From positions 14,395,001 to 14,459,000 of the forward strand of contig NC_079885.1 of assembly GCF_029227915.1 (NCBI RefSeq): DNA of 64,000 nt. The letters run 5' to 3'. This document shows positions 46,363 to 58,738 of this stretch, piece by piece. The position numbers were made by a program, and so were the translations under genes. Every line of letters begins with the position of its first letter. Position 1 is the stretch's first letter. The notes beneath the pieces are model-generated. The model was given only the letters and a program-made list of their open reading frames with translations, made no database searches and was not told where the DNA came from. Source of the stretch: Hydractinia symbiolongicarpus (taxonomy: Eukaryota > Cnidaria > Hydrozoa > Anthoathecata > Hydractiniidae).

Positions 46363-46812
46363 ATTGACTTTTTCACGTTACATTATTTATCATTACGATT
46401 GTGACGTATCTTTTTTACGCAATAGCCGCTGAGTAAATCAAGTAAGAGACATGATTAGAAATTTCTTTCCCAGCAAAACGGCTACAATCGTGCTGCAATT
46501 AATGCGCCACGTCGCAAATGAATGGATTACGAGCGTCAGACAAAGAAAATGGCGATGTACTTACTTTGCTAACTAACTTTGTCATATGAAAATTACGTCT
46601 GAAGGTACCCTAGATTGCCTTCGTTGGAACTTTTTACCGGAAATCTTAAAGCGCATGGTTGTCGTAAATAATGGATAGCGGTTGAAAAGAGCTTTCAAAT
46701 GCACATAAACACGAACTATTTCCGATCACCCAGTCAAGAATTATGATCTTTAAAGTTTGAACCATTTTCGATGTAATGTGCTAATAAATCGTAGATATCT
46801 ACACGTATGTTT

Positions 46813-46932
46813 GTCTACGACCATACCACGATGAACACACCTGTTCTCGTCCGATCACGGAAGTTAAGCATCGTCGGGCCGGGATAGTACTTGGATGGGG
46901 GAACCGCCTGGGATCTCCCGGTGTCGTAGGCT
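46813..46932 (+). rRNA. 5S rRNA copy 84 (identical to 80)
   Basis: Extra A and A101T; T6 proximal terminator as in copy 80. Confidence 0.97.
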
Positions 46933-47382
46933 ATTGACTTTTTTACGTTACATTATTTATCATTACGATTGTGACGTATCTTTTTTACGCAATAACCGCT
47001 GAGTAAATCAAGTAAGAGACATGATTAGAAGTTGCTTTCCCTTAAAAAGGGCTACAATCTGGCTGCAATTAATGCGCCACGTCGCAAATGAATGGATTAC
47101 GAGCGTCAGACAAAGAAAATGGCGATGTAGTTAATTTGCTAATTATCTTTGTCATATGAAAATTAAGTCTGAAAGTACCCTAGATTGCCTTCGTTGGAAC
47201 TTTTTACCGAAAATCTTAAAGCGCATTATTGTCGTAAATAATGGATAGCGCTTGAAAAGAGCTTTCAAATGCACGTAAACACGAACTATTTCGGATAATC
47301 CAGTCAAGAAATATGATCTTTAAAGTTTAAACCATTTTCGATGTAATGTGCTAATAAATCGTAGATATCTACACGTATGTTT

Positions 47383-47501
47383 GTCTACGACCATACCACG
47401 ATGAACACACCTGTTCTCGTCCGATCACGGAAGTTAAGCATCGTCGGGCCGGGATAGTACTTGGATGGGGGACCGCCTGGGAACTCCCGGTGTCGTAGGC
47501 T
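47383..47501 (+). rRNA. 5S rRNA copy 85 (identical to 81)
   Basis: Reference gene, end of the four-unit duplication. It also starts the block related to copies 95-98. Confidence 0.98.
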
Positions 47502-47951
47502 ATTGACTTTTTCACGTTACATTATTTATCATTACGACTGTGACGTATCTTTTTTACGCAATAGCTGCTGAGTAAATCAAGAAAGAGACATGATTAGAAA
47601 TTTCTTTCCCAGCAAAACGGCTACAATTGTGCTGCAATTAATGCGCCACGTCGCAAATGAATGGATTACGAGCGTCAGACAAAGAAAATGGCGATGTACT
47701 TACTTTGCTAACTAACTTTGTCATATGAAAATTACGTCTGAAAGTACCCTAGATTGCCTTCGTTGGAACTTTTTACCGGAAATCTTAAAGCGCATGGTTG
47801 TCGTAAATAATGGATAGCGCTTGAAAAGAGCTTTCAAATGCACATAAACACGAACTATTTCCGATCACCCAGTCAAGAATTATGATCTTTAAAGTTTGAA
47901 CCATTTTCGATGTAATGTGCTAATAAATCGTAGATATCTACCCGTATGTTT

Positions 47952-48070
47952 GTCTACGACCATACCACGATGAACACACCTGTTCTCGTCCGATCACGGA
48001 AGTTAAGCATCGTCGGGCCGGGATAGTACTTGGATGGGGGACCGCCTGGGAACTCCCGGTGTCGTAGGCT
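47952..48070 (+). rRNA. 5S rRNA copy 86 (reference)
   Basis: Reference sequence with 12-bp leader palindrome. Counterpart of copy 96, 5689 bases later. Confidence 0.98.
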
Positions 48071-48520
48071 ATTGACTTTTTCACGTTACATTATTTATCA
48101 TTACGACTGTGACGTATCTTTTTTACGCAATAGCCGCTGAGTAAATCATGTAAGCGACTTGATTAGAAGTTTCTTTCCCTTCAAAACGGCTACGATCTGG
48201 CTGCAATTAATGCGCCACGTCGCAAATGAATGGATTACGAGCGTCAGACAAAGAAAATGGCGATGTAGTTAATTTGCTAATTAACTTTGTCATATCAAAA
48301 TTAAGTCTGAAAGTACCCTAGATTGCCTTCGTTGGAACTTTTTACCAAAAATCTTAAAGCGCATTATTGTCGTAAAGAATCGATAGCGCTTAAAAAGAGC
48401 TTTCAAATGCACATAAACACGACCTATTTCGGATAATCCAGTCAATAAATATGATCTTTAAAGTTTAAACCATTTTCGATGTAATGTGCTAATAAATCGT
48501 AGATATCTGCCCGTTTGTTT

Positions 48521-48639
48521 GTCTACGACCATACCACGATGAACACACCTGTTCTCGTCCGATCATGGAAGTTAAGCATCGTCGGGCCGGGATAGTACTT
48601 GGATGGGGAACCGCCTGGGAACTCCCGGTGTCGTAGGCT
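48521..48639 (+). rRNA. 5S rRNA copy 87 (C46T, G89A)
   Basis: C46T (GATCATGG) is a CpG-to-TpG change. Shared with copies 94 and 97. Downstream spacer has GAATGCATTAAG. Confidence 0.97.
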
Positions 48640-49089
48640 ATTGACTTTTTCACGTCACATTATTTATCATTACGACTGTGACGTATCTTTTTTACGCAAT
48701 AGCCGCTGAGTAAATCAAGTAAGAGACATGATTAGAAGTTGCTTTCCCTTAAAAAGGGCTACAATCTTGCTGCAATAAATGCGCCACGTCGCAAATGAAT
48801 GCATTAAGAGCGTCAGACAAAGAAAATGGCGATGTAGTTACTTTGCTAATTAACTTTGTCATATGAAAATTAAGTCTGAAAGTACCCCAGATTGCCTTCG
48901 TTGGAACTTTTTACCGGAAATCTTAAAGCGCATGGTTGTCGTAAATAATGGATAGCGCTTGAAAAGAGCTTTCAAATGCACGTAAACACGAACTATTTCC
49001 GATCACCCAGTCAAGAATTATGATCTTTAAAATTTGAACCATTTTCGATGTAATGTGCTAATAAATCGTAGATATCTACACGTATGTTT

Positions 49090-49209
49090 GTCTACGACCA
49101 TTCCACGATGAACACACCTGTTCTCGTCCGATCACGGAAGTTAAGCATCGTCGGGACGGGATAGTACTTGGATGGGGGAACCGCCTGGGATCTCCCGGTG
49201 TCGTAGGCT
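49090..49209 (+). rRNA. 5S rRNA copy 88 (insA/A101T, A13T, C67A)
   Basis: 120 nt. C67A opens the end pair of helix V. Counterpart of copy 98. Confidence 0.96.
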
Positions 49210-49659
49210 ATTGACTTTTTCACGTTACATTATTTATCATTACGATTGTGACGTATCTTTTTTACGCAATAGCCGCTGAGTAAATCATGTAAGCGACTTG
49301 ATTAGAAGTTTCTTTCCATTAAAAACGGCTACGATCTGGCTGCAATTAATGCGCCACGTCGCAAATGAATGGATTACGAGCGTCAGACAAAGAAAATGGC
49401 GATGTAGTTAATTTGGTAATTAACTTTGTCATATGAAAATTAAGTCTGAAAGTACCCTAAATTGCCTTCGTTGGAACTTTTTACCGGAAATCTTAAAGCG
49501 CATTATTGTCGTAAAGAATCGATAGCGCTTAAAAAGAGCTTTCAAATGCACATAAACACGAACTATTTCCGATCACCCAGTCAAGAATTATGATCTTTAA
49601 AATTTGAACCATTTTCGATGTAATGTGCTAATAAATCGTAGATATCTGCCCGTATGTTT

Positions 49660-49778
49660 GTCTACGACCATACCACGATGAACACACCTGTTCTCGTCCG
49701 ATCACGGAAGTTTAGCATCGTCGGGCCGGTATAGTACTTGGATGGGGTACCGCCTGGGAACTCCCGGTGTCGTAGGCT
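49660..49778 (+). rRNA. 5S rRNA copy 89 (A54T, G71T, G89T)
   Basis: A54T (GTTTAGC) is in the A box, G71T (CCGGTATAG) breaks the G71-C104 pair of helix V, and G89T is in box C. All three promoter and structure regions are hit, so this copy is a likely pseudogene. Confidence 0.93.
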
Positions 49779-50227
49779 ATTGACTTTTTCACGTTACATT
49801 ATTTATCATTACGACTGTGACGTATCTTTTTTACGCAATAGCCGCTGAGTAAATCAAGAAAGAGACATGATTAGAAGTTTCTTTCCCAGCAAAACGGCTA
49901 CAATCGTGCTGCAATTAATGCGCCACGTCGCAAATGAATGGATTACGAGCGTCAGACAAAGAAAATGGCGATGTACTTACTTTGCTAACTAACTTTGTCA
50001 TATGAAAATTACGTCTGAAAGTACCTAGATTGCCTTCGTTGGAACTTTTTACCGGAAATCTTAAAGCGCATGGTTGTCGGAAATAATGGATAGCGCTTGA
50101 AAAGAGCTTTCAAATGCACATAAACACGAATTATTTCCGATCACCCAGGCAAGAATTATGATCTTTAAAATTTGAACCATTTTCGATGTAATGTGCTAAT
50201 AAATCGTAGATATCTACCCGTATGTTT

Positions 50228-50346
50228 GTCTACGACCATACCACGATGAACACACCTGTTCCCGTCCAATCACGGAAGTTAAGCACCGTCGGGCCGGGAT
50301 AGTACTTGGATGGGGGACCGCTTGGGATCTCCCGGTGTCGTAGGCT
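50228..50346 (+). rRNA. 5S rRNA copy 90 (T35C, G41A, T59C, C95T, A101T)
   Basis: Five changes. T59C gives A19-C59 in helix II and alters the A box; C95T alters box C. Flank GGCTGTTGAC. One of the most diverged full-length copies and a likely pseudogene. Confidence 0.93.
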
Positions 50347-50796
50347 GTTGACTTTTTCACGTTACATTATTTATCATTACGATTGTGACGTATCTTTTTT
50401 ACGCAATAGCCGCTGAGTAAATCATGTAAGCGACTTGATTAGAAGTTTCTTTCCCTTCAAAACGGCTACGATCTGGCTGCAATTAATGCGCCACGTCGCA
50501 AATGAATGGATTACGAGCGTCAGACAAAGAAAATGGCGATGTAGTTAATTTGCTAATTAACTTTGTCATATGAAAATTAAGTCTGAAAGTACCCTAGATT
50601 GCCTTCGTTGGAACTTTTTACCGGAAATCTTAAAGCGCATTATTGTCGTAAAGAATCGATAGCGCTTAAAAAGAGCTTTCAAATGCACATAAACACGACC
50701 TATTTCGGATAATCCAGTCAAGAAATATGATCTTTAAAGTTTAAACCATTTTTGATGTAATGTGCTAATAAATCGTAGATATCTGCCCGTATGTTT

Positions 50797-50915
50797 GTCT
50801 ACGACCATACCACGATGAACACACCTGTTCTCGTCCGATCACGGAAGTTAAGCATCGTCGGGCCGGGATAGTACTTGGATGGGGAACCGCCTGGGAACTC
50901 CTGGTGTCGTAGGCT
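50797..50915 (+). rRNA. 5S rRNA copy 91 (G89A, C106T)
   Basis: C106T without G99A, so a partial class D. Upstream ATTTTTGATG. Confidence 0.97.
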
Positions 50916-51365
50916 ATTGACTTTTTCACGTTACATTATTTATCATTACGACTGTGACGTATCTTTTTTACGCAATAGCCGCTGAGTAAATCAAGAAAGA
51001 GACATGATTAGAAGTTGCTTTCCCAGCAAAACGGCTACAATCGTGCTGCAATAAATGCGCCACGTCGCAAATGAATGGATTACGAGCGTCAGACAAAGAA
51101 AGTGGCGATGTAGTTACTTTCCTAATTAACTTTGTCATATGAAAATTAAGTCTGAAAGTACCCCAGATTGCCTTCGTTGGAACTTTTTACCGGAAATCTT
51201 AAAGCGCATGGTTGTCGTAAATAATGAATAGCGCTTAAAAAGAGCTTTCAAATGCACATAAACACGACCTATTTCGGATAATCCAGTCAAGAAATATGAT
51301 CTTTAAAGTTAAAACCATTTTCGATGTAATGTGCTAATAAATCGTAGATATCTCCCCGTTTGTTT

Positions 51366-51484
51366 GTCTACGACCATACCACGATGAACACACCTGTTCT
51401 CATCCGATCACGGAAGTTAAGCATCGTCGGGCCGGGATAGTACTAGGATGGGGTACCGCCTAGGAACTCCCGGTGTCGTAGGCT
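51366..51484 (+). rRNA. 5S rRNA copy 92 (G37A, T80A, G89T, G97A)
   Basis: T80A (TACTAGG) and G97A (CCTAGG) lie on opposite sides of helix IV and box C; together they could rearrange the helix base. Possibly inactive. Confidence 0.94.
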
Positions 51485-51934
51485 ATTGACTTTTTCACGT
51501 CACATTATTTATCATTACGACTGTGACGTATCTTTTTTACGCAATAGCCGCTGAGTAAATCAAGTAAGAGACATGATTAGAAGTTGCTTTCCCAGCAAAA
51601 CGGCTACAATCGTGCTGCAATTAATGCGCCACGTCGCAAATGAATGGATTACGAGCGTCAGACAAAGAAAATGGCGATGTACTTACTTTGCTAACTAACT
51701 TTGTCATATGAAAATTACGTCTGAAAGTACCCTAGATTGCCTTCGTTGGAACTTTTTACCGGAAATCTTAAAGCGCATGGTTGTCGGAAATAATGGATAG
51801 CGCTTGAAAAGAGCTTTCAAATGCACATAAACACGAATTATTTCCGATCACCCAGGCAAGAATTATGATCTTTAAAATTTGAACCATTTTCGATGTAATG
51901 TGCTAATAAATCGTAGATATCTACCCGTATGTTT

Positions 51935-52053
51935 GTCTACGACCATACCACGATGAACACACCTGTTCTCGTCCGATCACGGAATTTAAGCATCGTCGGG
52001 CCGGGATAGTACTTGGATGGGGAACCGCCTGGGATCTCCCGGTGTCGTAGGCT
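51935..52053 (+). rRNA. 5S rRNA copy 93 (G51T, G89A, A101T)
   Basis: G51T (GAATTTAAGC) is in the A box. The proximal terminator is T6. Confidence 0.95.
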
Positions 52054-52503
52054 ATTGACTTTTTTACGTTACATTATTTATCATTACGATTGTGACGTAT
52101 CTTTTTTACGCAATAGCCGCTGAGTAAATCATGTAAGCGACTTGATTAGAAGTTTCTTTCCCTTCAAAACGGCTACGATCTGGCTGCAATTAATGCGCCA
52201 CGTCGCAAATGAATGGATTACGAGCGTCAGACAAAGAAAATGGCGATGTAGTTAATTTGCTAATTAACTTTGTCATATGAAAATTAAGTCTGAAAGTACC
52301 CCAGATTGCCTTCGTTGGAACTTTTTACCGGAAATCTTAAAGCGCATGGTTGTCGTAAATAATGGATAGCGCTTGAAAAGAGCTTTCAAATGCACATAAA
52401 CACGACCTATTTCGGATAATCCAGTTAAGAAATATGACCTTTAAAGTTTAAACCATTTTCGATGTAATGTGCTAATAAATCGCAGATATCTGCCCGTGTG
52501 TTT

Positions 52504-52622
52504 GTCTACGACCATACCACGATGAACACACCTGTTCTCGTCCGATCATGGAAGTTAAGCATCGTCGGGCCGGGATAGTACTTGGATGGGGAACCGCCTG
52601 GGAACTCCCGGTGTCGTAGGCT
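52504..52622 (+). rRNA. 5S rRNA copy 94 (C46T, G89A)
   Basis: Same gene as copies 87 and 97. Leader GCCCGTGTGTTT is private. Confidence 0.97.
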
Positions 52623-53072
52623 ATTGACTTTTTCACGTCACATTATTTATCATTACGATTGTGACGTATCTTTTTTACGCAATAGCCGCTGAGTAAATCA
52701 TGTAAGCGACTTGATTAGAAGTTTCTTTCCATTTAAAACGGCTACGATCTGGCTGCAATTAATGCGCCACGTCGCAAATGAATGGATTACGAGCGTCAGA
52801 CAAAGAAAATGACGATGTAGTTACTTTGCTAATTAACTTTGTCATATGAAAATTAAGTCTGAAAGTACCCCAGATTGCCTTCGTTGGAACTTTTTACCGG
52901 AAATCTTAAAGCGCATGGTTGTCGTAAATAATGGATAGCGCTTGAAAAGAGCTTTCAAATGCACATAAACACGACCTATTTCGGATAATCCAGTTAAGAT
53001 ATATGACCTTTAAAGGTTAAACCATTTTCGATGTAATGTGCTAATAAATCGCAGATATCTGCCCGTATGTTT

Positions 53073-53191
53073 GTCTACGACCATACCACGATGAACACAC
53101 CTGTTCTCGTCCGATCACGGAAGTTAAGCATCGTCGGGCCGGGATAGTACTTGGATGGGGGACCGCCTGGGAACTCCCGGTGTCGTAGGCT
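53073..53191 (+). rRNA. 5S rRNA copy 95 (reference; T4 terminator)
   Basis: Reference gene, but the proximal terminator has lost one T (ATTGACTTTTCACG). The distal T6 remains as backup. Confidence 0.97.
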
Positions 53192-53640
53192 ATTGACTTT
53201 TCACGTTACATTATTTATCATTACGACTGTGACGTATCTTTTTTACGCAATAGCTGCTGAGTAAATCAAGAAAGAGACATGATTAGAAATTTCTTTCCCA
53301 GCAAAACGGCTACAATCGTGCTGCAATTAATGCGCCACGTCGCAAATGAATGGATTACGAGCGTCAGACAAAGAAAATGGCGATGTACTTACTTTGCTAA
53401 CTAACTTTGTCATATGAAAATTACGTCTGAAAGTACCCTAGATTGCCTTCGTTGGAACTTTTTACCAGAAATCTTAAAGCGCATGGTTGTCGTAAATAAT
53501 GGATAGCGCTTGAAAAGAGCTTTCAAATGCACATAAACACGAACTATTTCCGATCACCCAGTCAAGAATTATGATCTTTAAAGTTTGAACCATTTTCGAT
53601 GTATTGTGCTAATAAATCGTAGATATCTACCCGTATGTTT

Positions 53641-53759
53641 GTCTACGACCATACCACGATGAACACACCTGTTCTAGTCCGATCACGGAAGTTAAGCATT
53701 GTCGGGCCGGGATAGTACTTGGATGGGGGACCGCCTGGGATCTCCCGGTGTCGTAGGCT
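53641..53759 (+). rRNA. 5S rRNA copy 96 (C36A, C60T, A101T)
   Basis: C60T is a CpG-to-TpG change that gives G18-U60 in helix II. Upstream GATGTATTGTGC is private. Confidence 0.95.
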
Positions 53760-54209
53760 ATTGACTTTTTCACGTTACATTATTTATCATTACGATTGTG
53801 ACGTATCTTTTTTACGCAATAGCCGCTGAGTAAATCATGTAAGCGACTTGATTAGAAGTTTCTTTCCCTTCAAAACGGCTACGATCTGGCTGCAATTAAT
53901 GCGCCACGTCGCAAATGAATGGATTACGAGCGTCAGACAAAGAAAATGGCGATGCAGTTAATTTGCTAATTAACTTTGTCATATGAAAATTAAGTCTGAA
54001 AGTACCCTAGATTGCCTTCGTTGGAACTTTTTACCGAAAATCTTAAAGCGCATTATTGTCGTAAAGAATCGATAGCGCTTAAAAAGAGCTTTCAAATGCA
54101 CATAAACACGACCTATTTCGGATAATCCAGTCAAGAAATATGATCTTTAAAGTTTAAACCATTTTCGATGTAATGTGCTAATAAATCGTAGATATCTGCC
54201 CGTATGTTT

Positions 54210-54328
54210 GTCTACGACCATACCACGATGAACACACCTGTTCTCGTCCGATCATGGAAGTTAAGCATCGTCGGGCCGGGATAGTACTTGGATGGGGAAC
54301 CGCCTGGGAACTCCCGGTGTCGTAGGCT
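54210..54328 (+). rRNA. 5S rRNA copy 97 (C46T, G89A)
   Basis: Counterpart of copy 87; the downstream spacer shares GAATGCATTAAG with it. Confidence 0.97.
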
Positions 54329-54778
54329 ATTGACTTTTTCACGTCACATTATTTATCATTACGACTGTGACGTATCTTTTTTACACAATAGCCGCTGAGT
54401 AAATCAAGTAAGAGACATGATTAGAAGTTGCTTTCCCTTAAAAAGGGCTACAATCTTGCTGCAATAAATGCGCCACGTCGCAAATGAATGCATTAAGAGC
54501 GTCAGACAAAGAAAATGGCGATGTAGTTACTTTGCTAATTAACTTTGTCATATGAAAATTAAGTCTGAAAGTACCCCAGATTGCCTTCGTTGGAACTTTT
54601 TACCGGAAATCTTAAAGCGCATGGTTGTCGTAAATAATGGATAGCGCTTGAAAAGAGCTTTCAAATGCACGTAAACACGAACTATTTCCGATCACCCAGT
54701 CAAGAATTATGATCTTTAAAATTTGAACCATTTTCGATGTAATGTGCTAATAAATCGTAGATATCTACCCGTATGTTT

Positions 54779-54898
54779 GTCTACGACCATTCCACGATGA
54801 ACACACCTGTTCTCGTCCGATCACGGAAGTTAAGCATCGTCGGGCCGGGATAGTACTTGGATGTGGGAACCGCCTGGGATCTCCCGGTGTCGTAGGCT
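54779..54898 (+). rRNA. 5S rRNA copy 98 (insA/A101T, A13T, G86T)
   Basis: 120 nt. G86T (GGATGTGGGAACC) alters box C. Counterpart of copy 88. Confidence 0.95.
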
Positions 54899-55348
54899 AT
54901 TGACTTTTTCACGTTACATTATTTATCATTACGATTGTGACGTATCTTTTTTACGCAATAGCCGCTGAGTAAATCATGTAAGCGACTTGATTAGAAGTTT
55001 CTTTCCATTAAAAACAGCTACGATCTGGCTGCAATTAATGCGCCACGTCGCAAATGAATGGATTACGAGCGTCAGACAAAGAAAATGGCGATGTAGTTAA
55101 TTTGGTAATTAACTTTGTCATATGAAAATTAAGTCTGAAAGTACCCTAGATTGCCTTCGTTGGAACTTTTTACCGGAAATTTTAAAGCGCATTATTGTCG
55201 TAAAGAATCGATAGCGCTTAAAAAGAGCTTTCAAATGCACATAAACCCGACCTATTTCCGATCACCCAGTCAAGAAATATGATCTTTAAAATTTGAACCA
55301 TTTTCGATGTAATGTGCTAGTAAATCGTAGACATCTGCCCGTATGTTT

Positions 55349-55468
55349 GTCTACGACCATACCACGATGAACACACCTGTTCTCGTCCGATCACGGAAGT
55401 TAAGCATCGTCGGGCCGGGATAGTACTTGGATAGGGGAACCGCCTGGGATCTCCCGGTGTCGTAGGCT
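55349..55468 (+). rRNA. 5S rRNA copy 99 (class B)
   Basis: Class B, TAGTAAAT box and GTAGACATC leader as in copy 62, 20.7 kb away. Confidence 0.97.
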
Positions 55469-55918
55469 ATTGACTTTTTCACGTTACATTATTTATCATT
55501 ACGACTGTGACGTATCTTTTTTACGCAATAGCCGCTGAGTAAATCAAGTAAGGGACATGATTAGAAGTTTCTTTCCCCTAAAAAGGGCTGCAATCTTGCT
55601 GCAATAAATGCGCCACGTCGCAAATGAATGGATTAAGAGCGTCAGACAAAGAAAATGGCAATGTAGTTACTTTGCTAATTAACTTTGTCATATGAAAAAT
55701 AAGTCTGAAAGTACCCTAGATTGCCTTCGTTGGAACTTCTTACCGGAAATCTTAAAGCGCATGGTTTTCGTAAACAATGGATAGCGCTTAAAAAGCGCTT
55801 TCAAATGCACATAAACACGACATATTTCGGATAATCCAGTCAAGAATTATGATCTTTAAAATTTGAACCATTTTCGATGTAATGTGCTAATAATTCGTAG
55901 ATATCTGCCCGTTTGTTT

Positions 55919-56038
55919 GTCTACGACCATACCACGATGAACACACCTGTTCTCGTCCGATCACGGAAGTTAAGCATCGTCGGGCCGGGATAGTACTTGG
56001 ATGGGGGAACCGCCTGGGAACTCCCGGTGTCGTAGGCT
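55919..56038 (+). rRNA. 5S rRNA copy 100 (extra A only)
   Basis: 120 nt with the inserted A but normal A101, the only such combination, so probably a conversion product. First copy with the TAATAATT box. Confidence 0.96.
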
Positions 56039-56487
56039 ATTGACTTTTTCACGTTACATTATTTATCATTACGATTGTGACGTATCTTTTTTACGCAATA
56101 GCCGCTGAGTAAATCATGTAAGGGACTTGATTAGAAGTTTCTTTCCCTTGAAAACGGCTACGATCTGGCTGCAATTAATGCGCCACGTCGCAAATGAATG
56201 GATTACGAGCGTCAGACAAAGAAAATGGCGATGTAGTTAATTTGCTAATTAACTTTGTCATATGATAATTAAGTCTGAAAGTACCCTAGATTGCCTTCGT
56301 TGGAACTTTTACCGGAAATCTTAAAGCGCATTATTGTCGTAAAGAATCGATAGCGCTTAAAAAGAGCTTTCAAATGCACATAAACTCGACCTATTTCCGA
56401 TCACCCAGTCAAGAAATATGATCTTTAAAATTTGAACCATTTTCGATGTAATGTGCTAGTAAATCGTAGATATCTGCCCGTATGTTT

Positions 56488-56607
56488 GCCTACGACCATA
56501 CCACGATGAACACACCTGTTCTCGTCCGATCACGGAAGTTAAGCATCGTTGGGCCGGGATAGTACTTGGATGGGGGAACCGCCTGGGATCTCCCGGTGTC
56601 GTAGGCT
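56488..56607 (+). rRNA. 5S rRNA copy 101 (insA/A101T, T2C, C63T)
   Basis: 120 nt. T2C makes helix I fully Watson-Crick; C63T is a CpG transition. TAGTAAAT box. Confidence 0.96.
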
Positions 56608-57057
56608 ATTGACTTTTTCACGTTACATTATTTATCATTACGACTGTGACGTATCTTTTTTACGCAATAGCCGCTAAGTAAATCAAGTAAGGGACATGAT
56701 TAGAAGTTTCTTTCCCATAAAAAGGGCTACAATCTTGCTGCAATAAATGCGCCACGTCGCAAATGAATGGATTAAGAGCGTCAGACAAAGAAAATGGCGA
56801 TGTAGTTACTTTGCTAATTAACTTTGTCATAAGAAAATTAAGTCTGAAAGTACCCTAGATTGCCTTCGTTGGAACTTTTTACCGGAAATCTTAAAGCGCA
56901 TGGTTGTCGTAAATAATGGATAGCGCTTGAAAAGAGCTTTCAAATGCACATAAACACGACATATTTCGGATAATCCAGTCAAGAAATATGACCTTTGAAA
57001 TTTAAACCATTTTCGATGTAATGTGCTAATAATTCGTAGATATCTGCCCGTTTGTTT

Positions 57058-57176
57058 GTCTACGACCATACCACGATGAACACACCTGTTCTCGTCCGAT
57101 CACGGAAGTTAAGCATCGTCGGGCCGGGATAGTACTTGGATGGGGGACCGCCTGGGAACTCCCGGTGTCGTAGGCT
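57058..57176 (+). rRNA. 5S rRNA copy 102 (reference)
   Basis: Reference gene with TAATAATT box. The following spacer carries the 13-bp deletion at about 57310. Confidence 0.98.
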
Positions 57177-57306
57177 ATTGACTTTTTCACGTTACATTAT
57201 TTATCATTACGACTGTGACGTATCTTTTTTACGCAATAGCCGCTGAGTAAATCAAGTAAGAGACATGATTAGATAATGCTTTCCCTTAAAAAGGGCTACA
57301 ATCTTG

Positions 57307-57312
57307 CTGCAG
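57307..57312. other. 13-bp spacer deletion (also at about 57865)
   Basis: CTGCAATAAATGCGCCACGTCGC is shortened to CTGCAGTCGC, creating CTGCAG. The identical deletion in two adjacent units shows that it spread by unit duplication or conversion. Confidence 0.9.
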
Positions 57313-57613
57313 TCGCAAATGAATGGATTAAGAGCGTCAGACAAAGAAAATGGCGATGTACTTACTTTGCTAATTAACTTTGTCATAAGAAAATTAAGTC
57401 TGAAAGTACCCTAGATTGCCTTCGTTGGAACTTTTTACCGGAAATCTTAAAGCGCATGGTTGTCGTAAATAATGGATAGCGCTTGAAAAGAGCTTTCAAA
57501 TGCACATAAACACGACATAGTTCGGATAATCCAGTCAAGAAATATGACCTTTGAAATTTAAACCATTTTCGATGTAATGTGCTAATAATTCGTAGATATC
57601 TGCCCGTTTGTTT

Positions 57614-57732
57614 GTCTACGACCATACCACGATGAACACACCTGTTCTCGTCCGATCACGGAAGTTAAGCATCGTCGGGCCGGGATAGTACTTGGATGGG
57701 GGACCGCCTGGGAACTCCCGGTGTCGTAGGCT
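57614..57732 (+). rRNA. 5S rRNA copy 103 (reference)
   Basis: Reference gene, TAATAATT box, flank ATTAACTTTTT. Followed by the second 13-bp-deleted spacer. Confidence 0.98.
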
Positions 57733-58169
57733 ATTAACTTTTTCACGTTACATTATTTATCATTACGACTGTGACGTATCTTTTTTACGCAATAGTCGCT
57801 GAGTAAATCAAGTAAGAGACATGATTAGAAGTTGCTTTTCCTTAAAAAGGGCTGCAATCTTGCTGCAGTCGCAAATGAATGGATTAAGAGCGTCAGACAA
57901 AGAAAATGGCGATGTAGTTACTTTGCTAATTAACTTTGTCATATGAAAATTAAGTCTGAAAGTACCCCAGATTGCCTTCGTTGGAACTTTTTACCGGAAA
58001 TCTTAAAGCGCATGGTTGTCGTAAATAATGGATGGCGCTTGAAAAGAGCTTTCAAATGCACATAAACACGACATATTTCGGATAATCCAGTCAAGAAACA
58101 TGACCTTTAAAATTTAAATTATTTTCGATGTAATGTGCTAATAATTCGTAGATATCTGCCCGTTTGTTT

Positions 58170-58288
58170 GTCTACGACCATACCACGATGAACACACCTG
58201 TTCTCGTCCGATCACGGAAGTTAAGCATCGTCGGGCCGGGATAGTACTTGGATGGGGGACCGCCTGGGAACTCCCGGTGTCGTAGGCT
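58170..58288 (+). rRNA. 5S rRNA copy 104 (reference)
   Basis: Reference gene, TAATAATT box, flank AGTGACTTTTT. The spacer upstream has AAATTATTTTCGATG. Confidence 0.98.
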
Positions 58289-58738
58289 AGTGACTTTTTC
58301 ACGTTACATTATTTATCATTACGATTGTGACGTATCTTTTTTACGCAATAGCCGCTGAGTAAATCAAGTAAGAGACATGATTAGAAGTTGCTTTCCCTTA
58401 AAAAGGGCTACAATCTTGCTGCAATAAGTGCACCACGTCGCAAATGAATGGATTAAGAGCGTCAGACAAAGAAAATGGCGATGTAGTTTATTTGCTAATT
58501 AACTTTGTCATATGAAAATTAAGTCTGAAAGTACCCTAGATTGCCTTCGTTGGAACTTTTTACCAGAAATCTTAAAGTGCATTATTGTCGTATAGAATCG
58601 ATAGCGCTTAAAAAGAGCTTTCAAATGCACATAAACTCGACCTATTTCCGATCACCCAGTCAAGAAATATGCTCTTTAAAATTTGAACCATTTTCGATGT
58701 AATGTGCTAGTAAATCGTAGATATCTGCCCGTATGTTT

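Larger units (their letters stand above)
43095..47790 (+). repeat. Four-unit block duplicated (78-81, 82-85)
   Basis: Offset 2278 bases, nearly exact through genes and spacers, including the T2C and C63G gene variants and the T6 terminator. I see only isolated differences (43094, 47636). The youngest large duplication in the window. Confidence 0.9.

Noticed and set aside
43095-47790. Assembly artefact explaining exact block duplications
   Set aside because: Not excluded, but many blocks differ by private mutations in one copy (for example copies 12 and 15 against 17 and 20), which favours real duplications.
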